Shown: positions 15,552 through 24,985, counted from the stretch's first letter. The stretch: DNA of 64,000 nucleotides from Rufibacter sp. XAAS-G3-1 (GCF_013623775.1 NZ_JABFAM010000007.1:62001-126000), one strand, 5' to 3'. The notes: generated from the letters alone by a model not told the origin. Translations and numbers: made by a program.

Positions 15552-17522
15552 ATGGCCCTGATAAAGAAAGAAGTTGTTGACCAGATCATCCTGCAAGCCG
15601 ACATTGTGGAGGTAGTGGGTGATTTTGTGAGTTTGAAGAAGAAGGGCCAGAACCTGTGGGCGTGCTGCCCCTTCCACCACGAGAAATCCCCGTCGTTCAG
15701 CGTGGCGCCCAACAAAGGCATTTACAAGTGCTTCGGGTGCGGCAAGGCGGGCAACGCGGTGCAGTTCATCATGGACGTGGAGGGCACCAGCTACGTGGAG
15801 GCGCTCAAGTACCTGGCCAAAAAGTACAGCATTGACATTGCCGAAGACCAAAGCCCGGCGGCGGTGCAGGCCCAGAACGAGCGCGACAGCCTCTACATTT
15901 TATCTGACTTTGCGAAAAAGTACTTCGTAAACGCGCTTCACAAGAATGACGAGGGGCAGAGCATCGGCGCGCCGTACTTTAAACAGCGCGGACTCTCGGC
16001 GGCCACCATCCAGAAGTTTGAGCTGGGCTACAGCCTAGATAGTTGGGACGATTTCACCAAGGCGGCGCTGGAAAAAGGCTTTTTGCTGAAATACCTGGAG
16101 GAAACCGGCCTCACCATTGTCAAGCAGGAGGAAGGCAAGCAGTACGACCGCTTCCGGGGGCGCGTCATGTTCCCCATCCAGAACGTAAGCGGGCGCACCA
16201 TCGGTTTTGGAGCGCGTACGCTTAAGACCAACGACAAGAAGTCACCCAAGTACGTCAACTCGCCGGAGTCGCCTATTTACCACAAAAGTGATGTGCTGTA
16301 CGGCATGTTCCAGGCCAAGCAATCCATCCGGCAGGAAGACAACTGTTATCTGGTGGAAGGCTATCTGGATGTTTTGTCGTTGCACCAGGGCGGCATTGAG
16401 AACGTGGTGGCTTCCTCGGGCACGTCCCTCACCGAGAACCAGATCAAGCTCATCGGGCGCTACACCAAAAACATCACGGTCTTGTATGACGGTGACCCGG
16501 CCGGGATTAAGGCCTCATTGCGCGGCATCGACCTGATTCTGGAAGGCGGCCTGAACGTGAACGTGGTCTTGTTCCCGGATGGCGATGACCCAGACAGCTA
16601 TATCCGGAAGGTGGGCGATACTGCGTTCAAAGAATACCTGGAGAAGCACGCGCAGGACTTTATCTCCTTCAAATCTGAGCTGTACGCGCAGGAAGCCAAA
16701 GACAATCCGGTTAAAAAGGCCGAGGCCATCCGGGAAATGGTGGTCTCCATCGCCAAGATTCCCGATGCCATCAAGCGTTCCGTTTTCCTGAAGCAGTGCA
16801 GCCTGCAGTTCGGGATAGACGAGCAGGTGCTGATCTCGGAGTACAACAAAATCCACCTCACCGAGCAGAAGTCGCAGCGTTCACAGCCGTCGCAGAAATC
16901 ATCTTACGCCCCTGGCTCTTTTGAGGAAATGGCCGCTGAAGCCGAGGCTGCCGCTGCTGCGGAGGCCGCCCAGTACGAAGAGGAAGGCCAGCAGGAAATA
17001 GACCAGAGCAGCCTGCTCCGCACCCGCGAGCGCGAGGTCATCCGCTTTATCCTGAACTACGCCGACAAGGAGGTGGAGGAGGGGCTCACCGCCAGCCAAT
17101 TCATGCTGGGCGAGCTGGAGGACATTGAGTTTAAGACGCCCATCTACAAGAAGCTCTTCGATCTGTGCCGCCTCAAGCTGGAACAAGGGTTTCTGCCCAC
17201 CGCCTCGGAGTTCATGCAGCACGAGGAAAAGGAAGTCCGCACCGAGGTGGTAGACTTGCTCAGCGAGAAATATGAACTGAGCAAAGGTTGGGCCACCCAC
17301 GAAATCATCGTTCCCCACGAGAGCGACTTGATATCCTATGGTTCGGAGCGCGAGGTACTTCGGCTGAAATGGCGCAACGTGCAACTCATGATCAAAGACC
17401 AGATGGACACGCTTCCCCGCCTCACCTCAGACCAGGAACTGGACAAGACCCTGCGCACCATCAAAGCCCTCAAAGAGTTTGAAAAGCAGATTGCTGATCT
17501 GTTGGGTATTGTGGTAAGCTGA
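15552..17522 (+). CDS. dnaG: DNA primase DnaG
   Basis: 656 residues from the ATG at 15552 (MALIKKEVVDQII); ten upstream codons are in frame but overlap the putative promoter. The CHC2 zinc finger is C39-x2-H42 ... C60-x2-C63 (CCPFHHEKSPSFSV, YKCFGCGKAG). The primase core and TOPRIM domain follow with VEGYLDVLSLHQGG and VLYDGDPAGIKAS (the DxD acidic pair). A low-complexity Ala/Glu/Gln linker (about 440-490) separates a C-terminal helical region, the probable DnaB-interaction domain. It makes RNA primers at the replication fork. It stands alone, not in the classic rpsU-dnaG-rpoD operon. Confidence 0.96.
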   Translation: MALIKKEVVDQIILQADIVEVVGDFVSLKKKGQNLWACCPFHHEKSPSFSVAPNKGIYKCFGCGKAGNAVQFIMDVEGTSYVEALKYLAKKYSIDIAEDQSPAAVQAQNERDSLYILSDFAKKYFVNALHKNDEGQSIGAPYFKQRGLSAATIQKFELGYSLDSWDDFTKAALEKGFLLKYLEETGLTIVKQEEGKQYDRFRGRVMFPIQNVSGRTIGFGARTLKTNDKKSPKYVNSPESPIYHKSDVLYGMFQAKQSIRQEDNCYLVEGYLDVLSLHQGGIENVVASSGTSLTENQIKLIGRYTKNITVLYDGDPAGIKASLRGIDLILEGGLNVNVVLFPDGDDPDSYIRKVGDTAFKEYLEKHAQDFISFKSELYAQEAKDNPVKKAEAIREMVVSIAKIPDAIKRSVFLKQCSLQFGIDEQVLISEYNKIHLTEQKSQRSQPSQKSSYAPGSFEEMAAEAEAAAAAEAAQYEEEGQQEIDQSSLLRTREREVIRFILNYADKEVEEGLTASQFMLGELEDIEFKTPIYKKLFDLCRLKLEQGFLPTASEFMQHEEKEVRTEVVDLLSEKYELSKGWATHEIIVPHESDLISYGSEREVLRLKWRNVQLMIKDQMDTLPRLTSDQELDKTLRTIKALKEFEKQIADLLGIVVS

Positions 17523-17566
17523 GGGCTTGTTTAAGGTTGCTATCAAAGGAAACGCAGGAAGCGGTT

Positions 17567-17616
17567 GCCTTCCGTTTTGGGCCTGTTTCCATGAAAAAAG
17601 GCCCAAAACAGAAGGC
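17567..17616. terminator. Extended A-palindrome after dnaG
   Basis: GCCTTCcGTTTTGGGCCT / AGGCCCAAAACaGAAGGC with a 14-base A/T-rich centre, 45 bases after the dnaG stop. The stem is long enough to end transcription, but the T tail is weak. Confidence 0.6.
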
Positions 17617-18220
17617 GCTTTTTACTTTCTTCTTCTTTCATTAAGAACGCTGCCTTAGAACTAGACCTGCTGTTACGCCATTCTGCCGGTGGTTCCCGGC
17701 GAGGCTGGAGACTCGTTTCATCCTTTGTCACGAGACTAAAGTCTCGCGCCAGTGCTCTCTAATGTGCTGCTTCCGCGCTGCCGCTTGCTCCAAAGACCTC
17801 GTAGTGCGCACAGCTCCTATGAGTGTCTATGCCAATGCCGTTTCCGGCCCGTTTTTCCTAAAACAGCCCCGAAATGCATTGGCAAAGCCCTTGCTGTTCG
17901 GGAGTTCTACTCCCGAATCTGCCTACTCCTGAACCCGCCTGCTGCGGAGTTACCCTCGCCGGGAACCACGGGCGAAAGAGGGTATTGGAACTCCGAAAGA
18001 GCGGTGTTCACCGATTTCCGCGTTTACGGCCTGTTTTCCGCAAAACGGTTCCAAAACGCATCAGCGGGGCTCCCCTCTCCGTGGGAGAGGGGCTGGGGGT
18101 GAGGTCTACCCTGCCGTAAGTCGGCAAATGCCCGGCCCACGTGTCAAGCTTAGGGTGAAAAGGGGTGCCATCGCGCTGGTGCAGAGTGAGGGGTTGCGCA
18201 GGAAAGTAAGCGTTAGTCGC
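17617..18220. repeat. Mosaic repeat island between dnaG and STAS-like paralogue 2
   Basis: No gene. Module order: B dyad (17685-17753), G module (17786-17840, CTCCAAAGACCTCGTAGTG...), A-palindrome (17840-17875) directly abutting G, H module (about 17877-18020) with the small palindrome TTCGGGAGTtctACTCCCGAA, A-palindrome (18021-18058), then GCATCAGC and an I module (about 18055-18105, CTCCCCTCTCCGTGGGAGAGGGG). The last ~110 bases show nothing recognisable. Confidence 0.7.
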
Positions 18221-18628
18221 TCAGGTTGTCTTGGCGTTCAGCCATTCCAGGGCATCTGCCGGGTGGTTGAAATACTTCACTTCCGGTAAGCTGTTCGGGG
18301 CGGTGGGGGTGGGGAGCTCGGCATCTGCTTTCAGGATGTGGGCAATGTATCTCACCCCCAGATTCGCTGACTTCTGATCCCAATCCTCGGCCGTAAGGGT
18401 TTTGAGTACTTTGGAAGACGCATGGAAGAACTCCTGGATGTCGCTTAGAATAGACTGGCACGGGTAGGTAGAGAGCATCTGCAGCACTCCCGCGCGCACG
18501 TGGGCAATGCTTTCGGGGCTGGCGGTTCCTTTCCAGATGAGGTGCAGCGTTTGGTTGGTTTCAAGGTAGCGGATGGTGCAGTACCTGCGGCCCAGGCTGT
18601 TGGTGAAATGTAAAAAGTTCTTGTCCAT
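18221..18628 (-). CDS. STAS/SpoIIAA-like protein, paralogue 2
   Basis: 135 residues. MDKNFLHFTNSLGRRYCTIRYLETNQTLHLIWKG is an opening pair of strands. HVRAGVLQMLSTYPCQSILSDIQEF matches the helix-strand of STAS-like folds, and the end HPADALEWLNAKT resembles the end of the 5190-5603 product (KQEAVAWLKS). Length and layout agree, so both probably belong to the same Cytophagales family of small single-domain proteins. Role unknown. It is monocistronic, divergent from ribBA and next to a repeat island. Confidence 0.62.
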   Translation of the reverse strand: MDKNFLHFTNSLGRRYCTIRYLETNQTLHLIWKGTASPESIAHVRAGVLQMLSTYPCQSILSDIQEFFHASSKVLKTLTAEDWDQKSANLGVRYIAHILKADAELPTPTAPNSLPEVKYFNHPADALEWLNAKTT

Positions 18629-18746
18629 TGATCGCAGAATTCAGGCGGCTGGAAAACGTTTCCCTTAACGAGTCTGTAAGAGCATGCTCTAAATACAAAT
18701 ATAACCAAAATCATCCGTCTGGTGAGGGGTCCTTTTGGTTTGCCTT

Positions 18747-18782
18747 GTTTTGGGGGTGTTTTCCGGAAAATAGGCTCAAAAC
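18747..18782. repeat. A-palindrome between divergent STAS-like and ribBA genes
   Basis: GTTTTGGGGGTGTTTT-CCGG-AAAATAGGCTCAAAAC, in a promoter-bearing divergent region rather than behind a gene. Confidence 0.65.
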
Positions 18783-18845
18783 GCCTTGCCTTGGAGTGCG
18801 TTAGCGGTTTCCTGGCCTTGATCCCCAGAAGCTGTCAAAAACCGT

Positions 18846-18853
18846 TATCTTTG
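18846..18853 (+). promoter_or_regulatory. -7 element upstream of ribBA
   Basis: TATCTTTG fits TAnnTTTG, 48 bases before the ATG. A TTG lies upstream but at the wrong spacing. No FMN riboswitch consensus was seen in this leader. Confidence 0.45.
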
Positions 18854-18901
18854 TTTTTTCAAAGCCACCTCACCCTGTGGAGCAAACCGGCTTGATATAA
18901 A

Positions 18902-20119
18902 ATGCTCTCAACCATGCTAGACAAAATAGAAGACGCCATAGAAGACATAAAAGCCGGCAAAGTTGTGATTGTGGTAGACGATGACGACCGCGAGAACGAA
19001 GGCGACTTTATCTGCGCCGCCGAGAAAATCACTCCCGAGATCGTCAATTTCATGGCCACCCACGGCCGGGGCCTCATCTGCGCGCCGCTCACCGAGGAAC
19101 GCTGCGACGAGCTGGGCCTGGAACTGATGGTGGGCCGCAACACCGCCCTGCACGCCACCCCGTTCACCGTGTCGGTGGATTTGCTGGGTTACGGCTGCAC
19201 CACGGGCATCTCGGCCTCAGACCGCGCCAAAACCATTCTGGCGCTGGCCGATCCTAAAACCGATCCGGCCTCCTTGGGCAAGCCCGGCCATATTTTCCCG
19301 CTGCGCGCCCGCAAGGAAGGCGTGATCAGGAGGGCCGGGCACACCGAAGCGGCCGTAGATTTGGCCCAATTGGCGGGTCTGGCTCCGGCCGGCGTTCTGG
19401 TGGAGATCATGAACGAAGACGGCACCATGGCCCGCATGCCCGACCTGGAGAAAGTAGCCGAGCGCTTCGACCTCAAGCTCATCTCCATCAAAGACCTCAT
19501 CACCTACCGCCTACAGAAAGAGAGCCTCATTGAGCGCGAGATCGCCGTGGAGCTGCCCACCGATTGGGGGAATTTTGATCTGTACGCCTACACCCAGCTC
19601 AGCAACAACGCCAAGCACCTGGCCCTGGTCAAAGGCACTTGGGAAGAAGGCGAACCGGTGTTGGTGCGCGTGCACTCCTCCTGCGTGACCGGTGATATCT
19701 TCGGGTCTTGCCGCTGCGACTGCGGGCCGCAGCTGCACAAGGCCATGGAGGTGATTGAGCAAGCCGGCAAAGGCGTGATCGTGTACATGAACCAGGAAGG
19801 CCGCGGCATCGGGTTGTTGAACAAACTGAAAGCCTATAAACTGCAGGAGCAGGGACTGGACACCGTGGAAGCCAATTTGCAACTGGGTTTCGGGACTGAT
19901 GAACGGGATTACGGCGTTGGGGCGCAAATCCTCAGGGACTTAGGGGTGACCAAAATGCGGCTCCTATCCAATAATCCGCGCAAAAGAACCGGCCTGATTG
20001 GGTACGGCCTACAGATTGTAGAGCAGGTGCCCATTGAGATTACGCCCAACGAGCACAACCAACGGTACTTAACCACTAAACGAGACAAATTAGGGCACAT
20101 GATCCTGAAAAAATTATAA
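18902..20119 (+). CDS. ribBA: RibBA: 3,4-dihydroxy-2-butanone-4-phosphate synthase / GTP cyclohydrolase II
   Basis: 405 residues, two fused riboflavin-pathway enzymes. Residues ~1-205 are DHBP synthase: [16 protein letters not shown] (metal-binding acidic loop), [16 protein letters not shown] and [14 protein letters not shown]. Residues ~210-405 are GTP cyclohydrolase II, with zinc Cys residues in [35 protein letters not shown] and [12 protein letters not shown]. The two parts supply both precursors of riboflavin. The start is ATG at 18902, or ATG at 18914 four codons in. A perfect terminator overlaps the stop codon. Confidence 0.96.
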   Translation: MLSTMLDKIEDAIEDIKAGKVVIVVDDDDRENEGDFICAAEKITPEIVNFMATHGRGLICAPLTEERCDELGLELMVGRNTALHATPFTVSVDLLGYGCTTGISASDRAKTILALADPKTDPASLGKPGHIFPLRARKEGVIRRAGHTEAAVDLAQLAGLAPAGVLVEIMNEDGTMARMPDLEKVAERFDLKLISIKDLITYRLQKESLIEREIAVELPTDWGNFDLYAYTQLSNNAKHLALVKGTWEEGEPVLVRVHSSCVTGDIFGSCRCDCGPQLHKAMEVIEQAGKGVIVYMNQEGRGIGLLNKLKAYKLQEQGLDTVEANLQLGFGTDERDYGVGAQILRDLGVTKMRLLSNNPRKRTGLIGYGLQIVEQVPIEITPNEHNQRYLTTKRDKLGHMILKKL

Positions 20120-20160
20120 AAGCAAAAAGGCGGAGGTTTTACTTCCGCCTTTTTGCTTTT
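20118..20160 (+). terminator. Terminator of ribBA
   Basis: A perfect 17-bp stem AAAAGCAAAAAGGCGGA / TCCGCCTTTTTGCTTTT with a 9-base loop. Its 5' arm begins within the TAA stop codon of ribBA. Confidence 0.9.
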
Positions 20161-20383
20161 ATTGAATACAGAGCTACTTCTATTTACCTTTTTGAGTATA
20201 TTTCCTGAAGCTGATTCTGGAGAGAAACCAGGAAGGGAGCAACCCTCCAAGACAAGAGCCCAAGACACACGAAAATACCTGGCATCTACGTTGTAAAGTA
20301 CTGGGAATTAGACAACCTTCTCAGGATTTTTGAAGTATCTTTTTTAAAGAACCTTGTTGTATTATAGTAAGAGGAACATAAAG

Positions 20384-21088
20384 ATGAAGACGATGGTAAG
20401 AAAAGCGGGAGGGCTTTTGGTAGTACTGTTTTTATGGGCAGCCAACACCATGGCGCAGTCTACCGGGCTGGTTGATGAGTGGCCGATGGGCAGGGTGTAT
20501 TTGGCCTCGGGCGACTCCGTGAACGGAAAAATCACCTATCACCGGTCAGAGGATATGGTCAGGATCAACAAGCCCGATGGTTCGGTGGTGGCGTTTTCGC
20601 CCATTGCGGTGCGCGGTTTCGAGGGCTTGGACAATGAAGGACGCTACCGCCGGGTGTTCGTGACCCAACGCTGGAACTTCGGGAATGACTACAGCGACTT
20701 TCTGGCGCCGGCTTTTTTTGAGCAGATTGTGATTGGAAACTACGGCCTGCTCAAGCGCGAAACCATGACCCGCCGCGACATAAGCCGTGACCCCATGTAC
20801 CGTAGCAGCAGGTATTATTATCCGTACGGAAATTACCCGGTGGGTGGCCCCATGTACGTGGAGCAGCGGTTAGAGAATTTCTTTATCCTGCTGCCCAACG
20901 GCAAGGTGAAAGAGCTGCGGAACGTGAAGAAAGACCTGGAGGTCATCTACGGTAAGAAAGAAAACGTGATGAAGGACTACATCAAGCAAAACAAGCTCAA
21001 ATACACCAGCCTGCCAGACTTAGCCAAGATTGTGAGTTATTTGGGGGCCATTTCCCAGCCAGAAGTGAAAACCACTTCGGTAGACTAA
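20384..21088 (+). CDS. Secreted protein of unknown function
   Basis: 234 residues from the ATG at 20384; a TTG start 10 codons earlier would spoil the signal peptide. A signal peptide (MKTMVRKAGGLLVVLFLWAANTMAQ) is followed by a mature region with WPMGRVYLASGDSVNGKITYHRSEDMVRI, a pattern seen in Bacteroidota secreted or periplasmic proteins that start with a small beta domain. A Tyr-rich patch (RSSRYYYPYGNYPVGGPMY) lies in the middle and a basic C-terminal helix (ENVMKDYIKQNKLKYTS) near the end. I do not recognise the family. It is a single gene between two strong terminators. Confidence 0.72.
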   Translation: MKTMVRKAGGLLVVLFLWAANTMAQSTGLVDEWPMGRVYLASGDSVNGKITYHRSEDMVRINKPDGSVVAFSPIAVRGFEGLDNEGRYRRVFVTQRWNFGNDYSDFLAPAFFEQIVIGNYGLLKRETMTRRDISRDPMYRSSRYYYPYGNYPVGGPMYVEQRLENFFILLPNGKVKELRNVKKDLEVIYGKKENVMKDYIKQNKLKYTSLPDLAKIVSYLGAISQPEVKTTSVD

Positions 21089-21114
21089 ATTAGCCTAACG
21101 GGAGAACTCGTTTT

Positions 21115-21162
21115 AAAGCAGAAGGCCCGCTGGCGTGAGTTTAGCGGGCCTTCTGCTTTTTT
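21115..21162 (+). terminator. Terminator after the secreted protein gene
   Basis: AAAGCAGAAGGCCCGCT / AGCGGGCCTTCTGCTTT is a 17-bp perfect stem with a T run, 27 bases after the stop. Confidence 0.9.
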
Positions 21163-21164
21163 CC

Positions 21165-21431
21165 GTTTTATGCCTTCTTTCTTGAAAACAGGCTTAAATC
21201 AGATGCCAGGTTGTTGGTGAGTTATCTTGTAAAGTGACCCCCCCCACGCCCAAGAGGGGAATTTTTCTAACAGAGTTCTTCAAAAACCCTTGCTGTTTGG
21301 GAGTAGAACTCCGGAAGAGCGGGCTCAGGGAAGCTTTGTTTCGCTTTAGGTAGTTCGGGATTGGAAATCCCGAACAGCGTCAGTAATTCTATTCTGTTTT
21401 GAGGCTGTTTTTCAGAAAATAAGCCTAAAAC
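21165..21431. repeat. Small repeat island: A-palindrome, H module, A-palindrome
   Basis: A-palindromes at 21165-21198 and 21396-21431 flank an H-type stretch (about 21275-21395). The H stretch contains GGGAGTAGAACTCC and the hairpin TTCGGGATtggaAATCCCGAA (21353-21376). The layout H-then-A resembles 17877-18058. No gene is supported. Confidence 0.65.
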
Positions 21432-21436
21432 ACCCT

Positions 21437-22210
21437 CTACAGATCGCGGGAGCGGAGCAACTGGTAGGAGAGAAAACAGAAAAGGGTGATGTAGAGAACA
21501 ACTGGGGCCAAGGCCTGTAGGGGTGTGAGAACATCGGTGATGCCCAGCATGAGTTGTTCCATTTCGGCGTGAGGGCTGGGCGTAAGGGCACCCAAGACTT
21601 TCATGGGGAAATATTTGTCTATGGCATCTGGAGTTTGCCAATGAATCAGGCGTTCTATCACCAGGGTGTACGCCATAAACACCATAATGCCCAAGCCTGT
21701 CTTCCTGACCAGAAACGCGACCAGCATGGCGAAGGTCATGTAACCCACCAACTGCACCAGATAATAGAAAACGTACTGCGCGTCTGTGAACACAGCCGTG
21801 CCTGCGGTATTTTCTCCGTAGTACAGCCCGAAGCCCAAGCCCAGCATGAGCACGTAGGCTGCCAAAAGAAACGCCAGCAGCAGAATGACCGTGTATTTGC
21901 TTTGCACCAGGGTAGCGCGGGAGAACCCGTCAATCACCTGTTGCCGCAACGTCCGGAAGGTGTATTCATCAGAAACCAGGATAATCATGAGAATGCCCGG
22001 AATCAGGTTCAGGAAGCTGGAGATGTAGGTGAGGTGCATCCAGAGCTTCGGGAATTGGTACAGTTCTGCCCCGGCCATTTTCCCGTTGATAAGGATGTGG
22101 CCGCGGGCGTAGAAGAAGATAAACACAAGACTGCACTGCAGCAGCAGAAGCACCCAAAAGGTGGAGTAGGGCAGGAGCTTACGGAGCTCTATGCGTAGGA
22201 GTGAGGTCAT
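21437..22210 (-). CDS. ABC-2-type transporter permease
   Basis: 257 residues with six or so hydrophobic segments (FWVLLLLQCSLVFIFFYA, YISSFLNLIPGILMIILV, YTVILLLAFLLAAYVLMLG, FYYLVQLVGYMTFAMLVAFLV and others), the usual size and layout of an ABC-2 permease. SDEYTFRTLRQQVIDGFSR is the conserved cytoplasmic loop between TM2 and TM3 that meets the ATPase. Its start overlaps the end of the ATPase gene by 4 bases. Substrate unknown; bacitracin/lantibiotic-export-like subfamilies have this architecture. Confidence 0.9.
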   Translation of the reverse strand: MTSLLRIELRKLLPYSTFWVLLLLQCSLVFIFFYARGHILINGKMAGAELYQFPKLWMHLTYISSFLNLIPGILMIILVSDEYTFRTLRQQVIDGFSRATLVQSKYTVILLLAFLLAAYVLMLGLGFGLYYGENTAGTAVFTDAQYVFYYLVQLVGYMTFAMLVAFLVRKTGLGIMVFMAYTLVIERLIHWQTPDAIDKYFPMKVLGALTPSPHAEMEQLMLGITDVLTPLQALAPVVLYITLFCFLSYQLLRSRDL

Positions 22211-23109
22211 ACAGAATCGGCTTTGATGATTTCCAGGAACTGGCTTTCCAGGCTTTTCTTGCGCACCACCAGTTGGCCCAGCGCAATGCCCTGGGCGAAG
22301 AAGGCGCGGTTCAGTTCTGAACTGTCGGTCTCAGGTTTTAGGGCGAGTTGAATTTGCTGGTTTATTTGGCGGGCTTCTGTCACGAACGGCAACGTACGGG
22401 CGATCTGCAAAAGGGCTTCCAGCGGGGCTCCGCCGGAGATAAACACCAGGTCAGAAGTTGCCATAATGGAGGAAACCGGGCCTTCGGCTTTCAGCTTGCC
22501 GTTGCGCAGCACGGCCATGTGGGTGCAGACTTTTTCCACCTCGTCCAGTAAGTGGCTGGCCAGAATGATGGTTTTGCCCTGCGCCGCAATCTGCTGAATC
22601 AATTGACGCACCTCCACAATGCCTTCGGGGTCTAGTCCATTGGTGGGCTCGTCCAGCACCAGCACTTCGGGGTCGCCCAACAGCGCGGCTCCAATGGCCA
22701 AACGTTGTTTCATGCCCAGCGAGTAGCCCTTGAACTTGTAGTCTTTGCGCTGCGCCAAGCCTACCGTCTCCAGTACCGCTGGAATGCGGGCGTGGTCTGT
22801 GCGCTTCACATCGGCGGTCACGCGCAGGTTTTCTTCGCCGGTTAGGTATGGGTAGAAGTTTGGGGTCTCCAGCAGCGCACCCAGGCGGCGTTTGGTGCTT
22901 TTGGACGAGGGCTGCCCAAACCACTGGAAAGTGCCGGCGCTGGCATTGATGACGTCCAGCACAATGCCCAGGGTGGTGGTTTTGCCGCTGCCGTTGGGGC
23001 CCAGCAATCCGTAGATGCTGCCTTCGGGCACCTTGATGCTCAATTGATCCAGGGCCTGCACGCTGCCGTAGCGCTTGCTCAATCCCTGAATGTCTAATAC
23101 GTTTGCCAA
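22207..23109 (-). CDS. ABC transporter ATP-binding protein (BcrA/CcmA-like)
   Basis: 300 residues, apparently from a TTG codon (MANVLDIQGLSKRYG). Walker A is GPNGSGKTTT, the ABC signature has the YSLGMKQRL form typical of BcrA-type exporters, Walker B is VLVLDEPTNGLDPEG, and the H-loop is ILASHLLDE. The C-terminal ~90 residues are the usual accessory domain. With the overlapping permease it forms one exporter; the ATP-binding subunits dimerise on the inner face of the membrane. Cargo cannot be read from sequence. Confidence 0.93.
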   Translation of the reverse strand: MANVLDIQGLSKRYGSVQALDQLSIKVPEGSIYGLLGPNGSGKTTTLGIVLDVINASAGTFQWFGQPSSKSTKRRLGALLETPNFYPYLTGEENLRVTADVKRTDHARIPAVLETVGLAQRKDYKFKGYSLGMKQRLAIGAALLGDPEVLVLDEPTNGLDPEGIVEVRQLIQQIAAQGKTIILASHLLDEVEKVCTHMAVLRNGKLKAEGPVSSIMATSDLVFISGGAPLEALLQIARTLPFVTEARQINQQIQLALKPETDSSELNRAFFAQGIALGQLVVRKKSLESQFLEIIKADSV

Positions 23110-23230
23110 ATCTGTTTTTGGTTAGAGAATGGCTTTGCAGCCTGTGTACAAAGCTAGAAGGATTTGGCAGAATTACGAGTTTCCCTAACTCGTCTAAAAA
23201 CAGAAAGCCCGCTACTGGGGCGGGATTTCT

Positions 23231-23265
23231 GTTTTGGGCCTCTTTTCGCGAAAGGAAGCCAAAAT
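23231..23265. repeat. A-palindrome abutting the M56 gene end
   Basis: GTTTTGGGCCTCTTTT-CGC-GAAAGGAAGCCAAAAT. It ends one base before the stop codon (minus strand) of the M56 gene. Confidence 0.6.
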
Positions 23266-24618
23266 CTACTTACTTGTTTTCCGGACAGGCGGCGGCGGAG
23301 GTGGCATAGGGCCGTACTTTTTCTCAAAAGCGGTTAATCCTGCCGGAGTAGTGTCGAAACTCTCTACTTCTCCGTCTTTAAAGACGACGTATAAACTTCC
23401 CTCGCTCACGCTTAGCCCTTTTACTGTAGGGTTGCGCTTTTGGAATTCTTCGGGCAAATCTATGTTAACCGGAGGTGGCGGCGGAGGCGGAGCCAATGCG
23501 GCTTCTTCCGGGGGGGGTGGGAACATTGGTTCTGTGGGCAGGTTGGGGTACTTTTTCTGGGCGGCGGCCATGCCCTGCGGCGTGCGGGGGTACTTTTCCG
23601 TCTCGCCAGATACCAGGTGCAGCATTAAAGTGTCAGGATACCAGGTCAATTTCATAACTTTCTGGTATTTTAAAAGAAAGGCTTTGTACTGTTCCTGAGG
23701 GTCTAGAAAACCTTCTTTTGCCGCAGTAGATTCTGTCATCAAAGGCGGAGAAGGTTCTACAATGGTATGGCACGCCAGCAAAGACACGAATAGCAAGGGA
23801 GTAGCCGCCAGAAAGCGAAGCCGCTGCACCCTGGCCGATGGAGTTTTGTTCATCATCATGATGCGGTGTTTAAGGGAGTGGTAACTAAATGAAGCTGACA
23901 AAGAGAAAGGCGAGGCCCCAGCCGTTTGCAGCAGCGAGAATTGGTACCGTTTCCGGTCAATGCCTGCCGCTACCGTTTGCTGGTCTGTGAGGAATTCCAG
24001 GTTTTGTTTGAGGGCTTTGCGCAAAAGCCACACCACAGGGTTAAACCAATGGACGAGCGTGACAAACTCTACCAGCAGAATATCCAGCGTATGCCCTTGC
24101 CGCACGTGCGTGTATTCATGCCGAAGAATAGGCAACCAGTCTTCCTGCGGATGCCGCTGCGAATTGAAATAGATAGTGTTCCCGAAGGAAAAAGGCGGCA
24201 AGCTCTGCCGCACCTCCCTGAAAGGGATCCCTTGGAAACTACTTGGCCGTGACCTACGGTGAATGGAATACAAAGAAGCCAACTGCACGCAGAACCTTGC
24301 CGCCATCACACCCAACCCCAGCCAAAACACGGCCACCGGAATCTGCCAGACATCAAACGCAGCATCTGCCGAAGACGGCACTTCCAGAGGTTGCCAGTTA
24401 GACGAGTACCTGGAGATGGTTTGGTACAGCTGCGGTTTCTCAGGCAACAGCCCAGAGAAGCCAACCAACGGGAATCCCGTGGCCAGCCCCAAGCCCACCA
24501 GCAGAAACCAGCGGTTCCAGGTGTAGAAAGTAGTCTGCCGCAGGGCCGCCTGATACAGAAGGTACAGCAGCCCCAAGCCCACGTTCACTTGCAGAAGATA
24601 CAAAAGGAGCGCTGGCAT
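23266..24618 (-). CDS. BlaR1-like M56-family membrane metallopeptidase, proline-rich C terminus
   Basis: 450 residues from the ATG at 24618 (MPALLLYLLQVN), one base after the BlaI stop. There are four hydrophobic segments; between the third and fourth lies the zinc-protease motif in LRHEYTHVRQGHTLDIL (HExxH) with a downstream E (NLEFLTDQQTV). After the last membrane segment (~residue 290) there is no penicillin-binding sensor. Instead there are ~150 residues with two small repeated domains (YQKVMKLTWYPDTLMLH ... AAQKKYPN and VKGLSVSEGSLYVVF ... AFEKKYG) linked by runs of 4-7 Pro. The family normally cleaves the partner repressor upon a signal. What this one senses is unknown. Confidence 0.88.
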   Translation of the reverse strand: MPALLLYLLQVNVGLGLLYLLYQAALRQTTFYTWNRWFLLVGLGLATGFPLVGFSGLLPEKPQLYQTISRYSSNWQPLEVPSSADAAFDVWQIPVAVFWLGLGVMAARFCVQLASLYSIHRRSRPSSFQGIPFREVRQSLPPFSFGNTIYFNSQRHPQEDWLPILRHEYTHVRQGHTLDILLVEFVTLVHWFNPVVWLLRKALKQNLEFLTDQQTVAAGIDRKRYQFSLLQTAGASPFSLSASFSYHSLKHRIMMMNKTPSARVQRLRFLAATPLLFVSLLACHTIVEPSPPLMTESTAAKEGFLDPQEQYKAFLLKYQKVMKLTWYPDTLMLHLVSGETEKYPRTPQGMAAAQKKYPNLPTEPMFPPPPEEAALAPPPPPPPVNIDLPEEFQKRNPTVKGLSVSEGSLYVVFKDGEVESFDTTPAGLTAFEKKYGPMPPPPPPVRKTSK

Positions 24619-24619
24619 G

Positions 24620-24985
24620 CTATTCAGGCTTTTGGTTTTCAATCATGTCCATAATCTCCTTCAGTTCCTCTGGGCTGAGTTGTTTCTCCTTCACAAAGAA
24701 GGCTACCAGTTCTTTGTAGGAGTTCTGGAAGTAATTGCCCACAAAGCCCTTCATGAATTTCTTCTTGTACTCCTCGGCTTTAATGAGCGGCGAGTAGCGG
24801 TAAGTGTTGCCAAGTTTCTGCGCTTCCACGAAGCCCTTTTTCTCCAGGTTCTTCACCGTGGAAGCCAGCGTAGTGTAAGGCGGTTTAGGCTCCGGTAGTT
24901 TCTCCAGGAAATCCTTGATAAAGCCACCTCCCGTTTCCCAAATGACCTGCATGGCATCTTCCTCTTGTTGGGTCAGTTTCTCCAT
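24620..24985 (-). CDS. BlaI/MecI/CopY-family transcriptional repressor
   Basis: 121 residues. The N-terminal winged helix has LTQQEEDAMQVIWETGGGFIKDFLEKL and PPYTTLASTVKNLEKKGFVEA, the standard BlaI recognition-helix region, followed by a dimerising C-terminal helix pair (YKKKFMKGFVGNYFQ...LAFFVKEKQLSPEELKEIMDMIENQ). The partner M56 protease gene starts directly after its stop. A palindromic operator candidate lies 19-48 bases upstream of the start, consistent with autorepression. Confidence 0.93.
   Translation of the reverse strand: MEKLTQQEEDAMQVIWETGGGFIKDFLEKLPEPKPPYTTLASTVKNLEKKGFVEAQKLGNTYRYSPLIKAEEYKKKFMKGFVGNYFQNSYKELVAFFVKEKQLSPEELKEIMDMIENQKPE

Noticed and set aside
18629-18901. 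FMN riboswitch before ribBA
   Set aside because: The conserved AGGGGGCAGGGTGAAATTCC-like core is absent; the leader instead has an A-palindrome and a -7 element.
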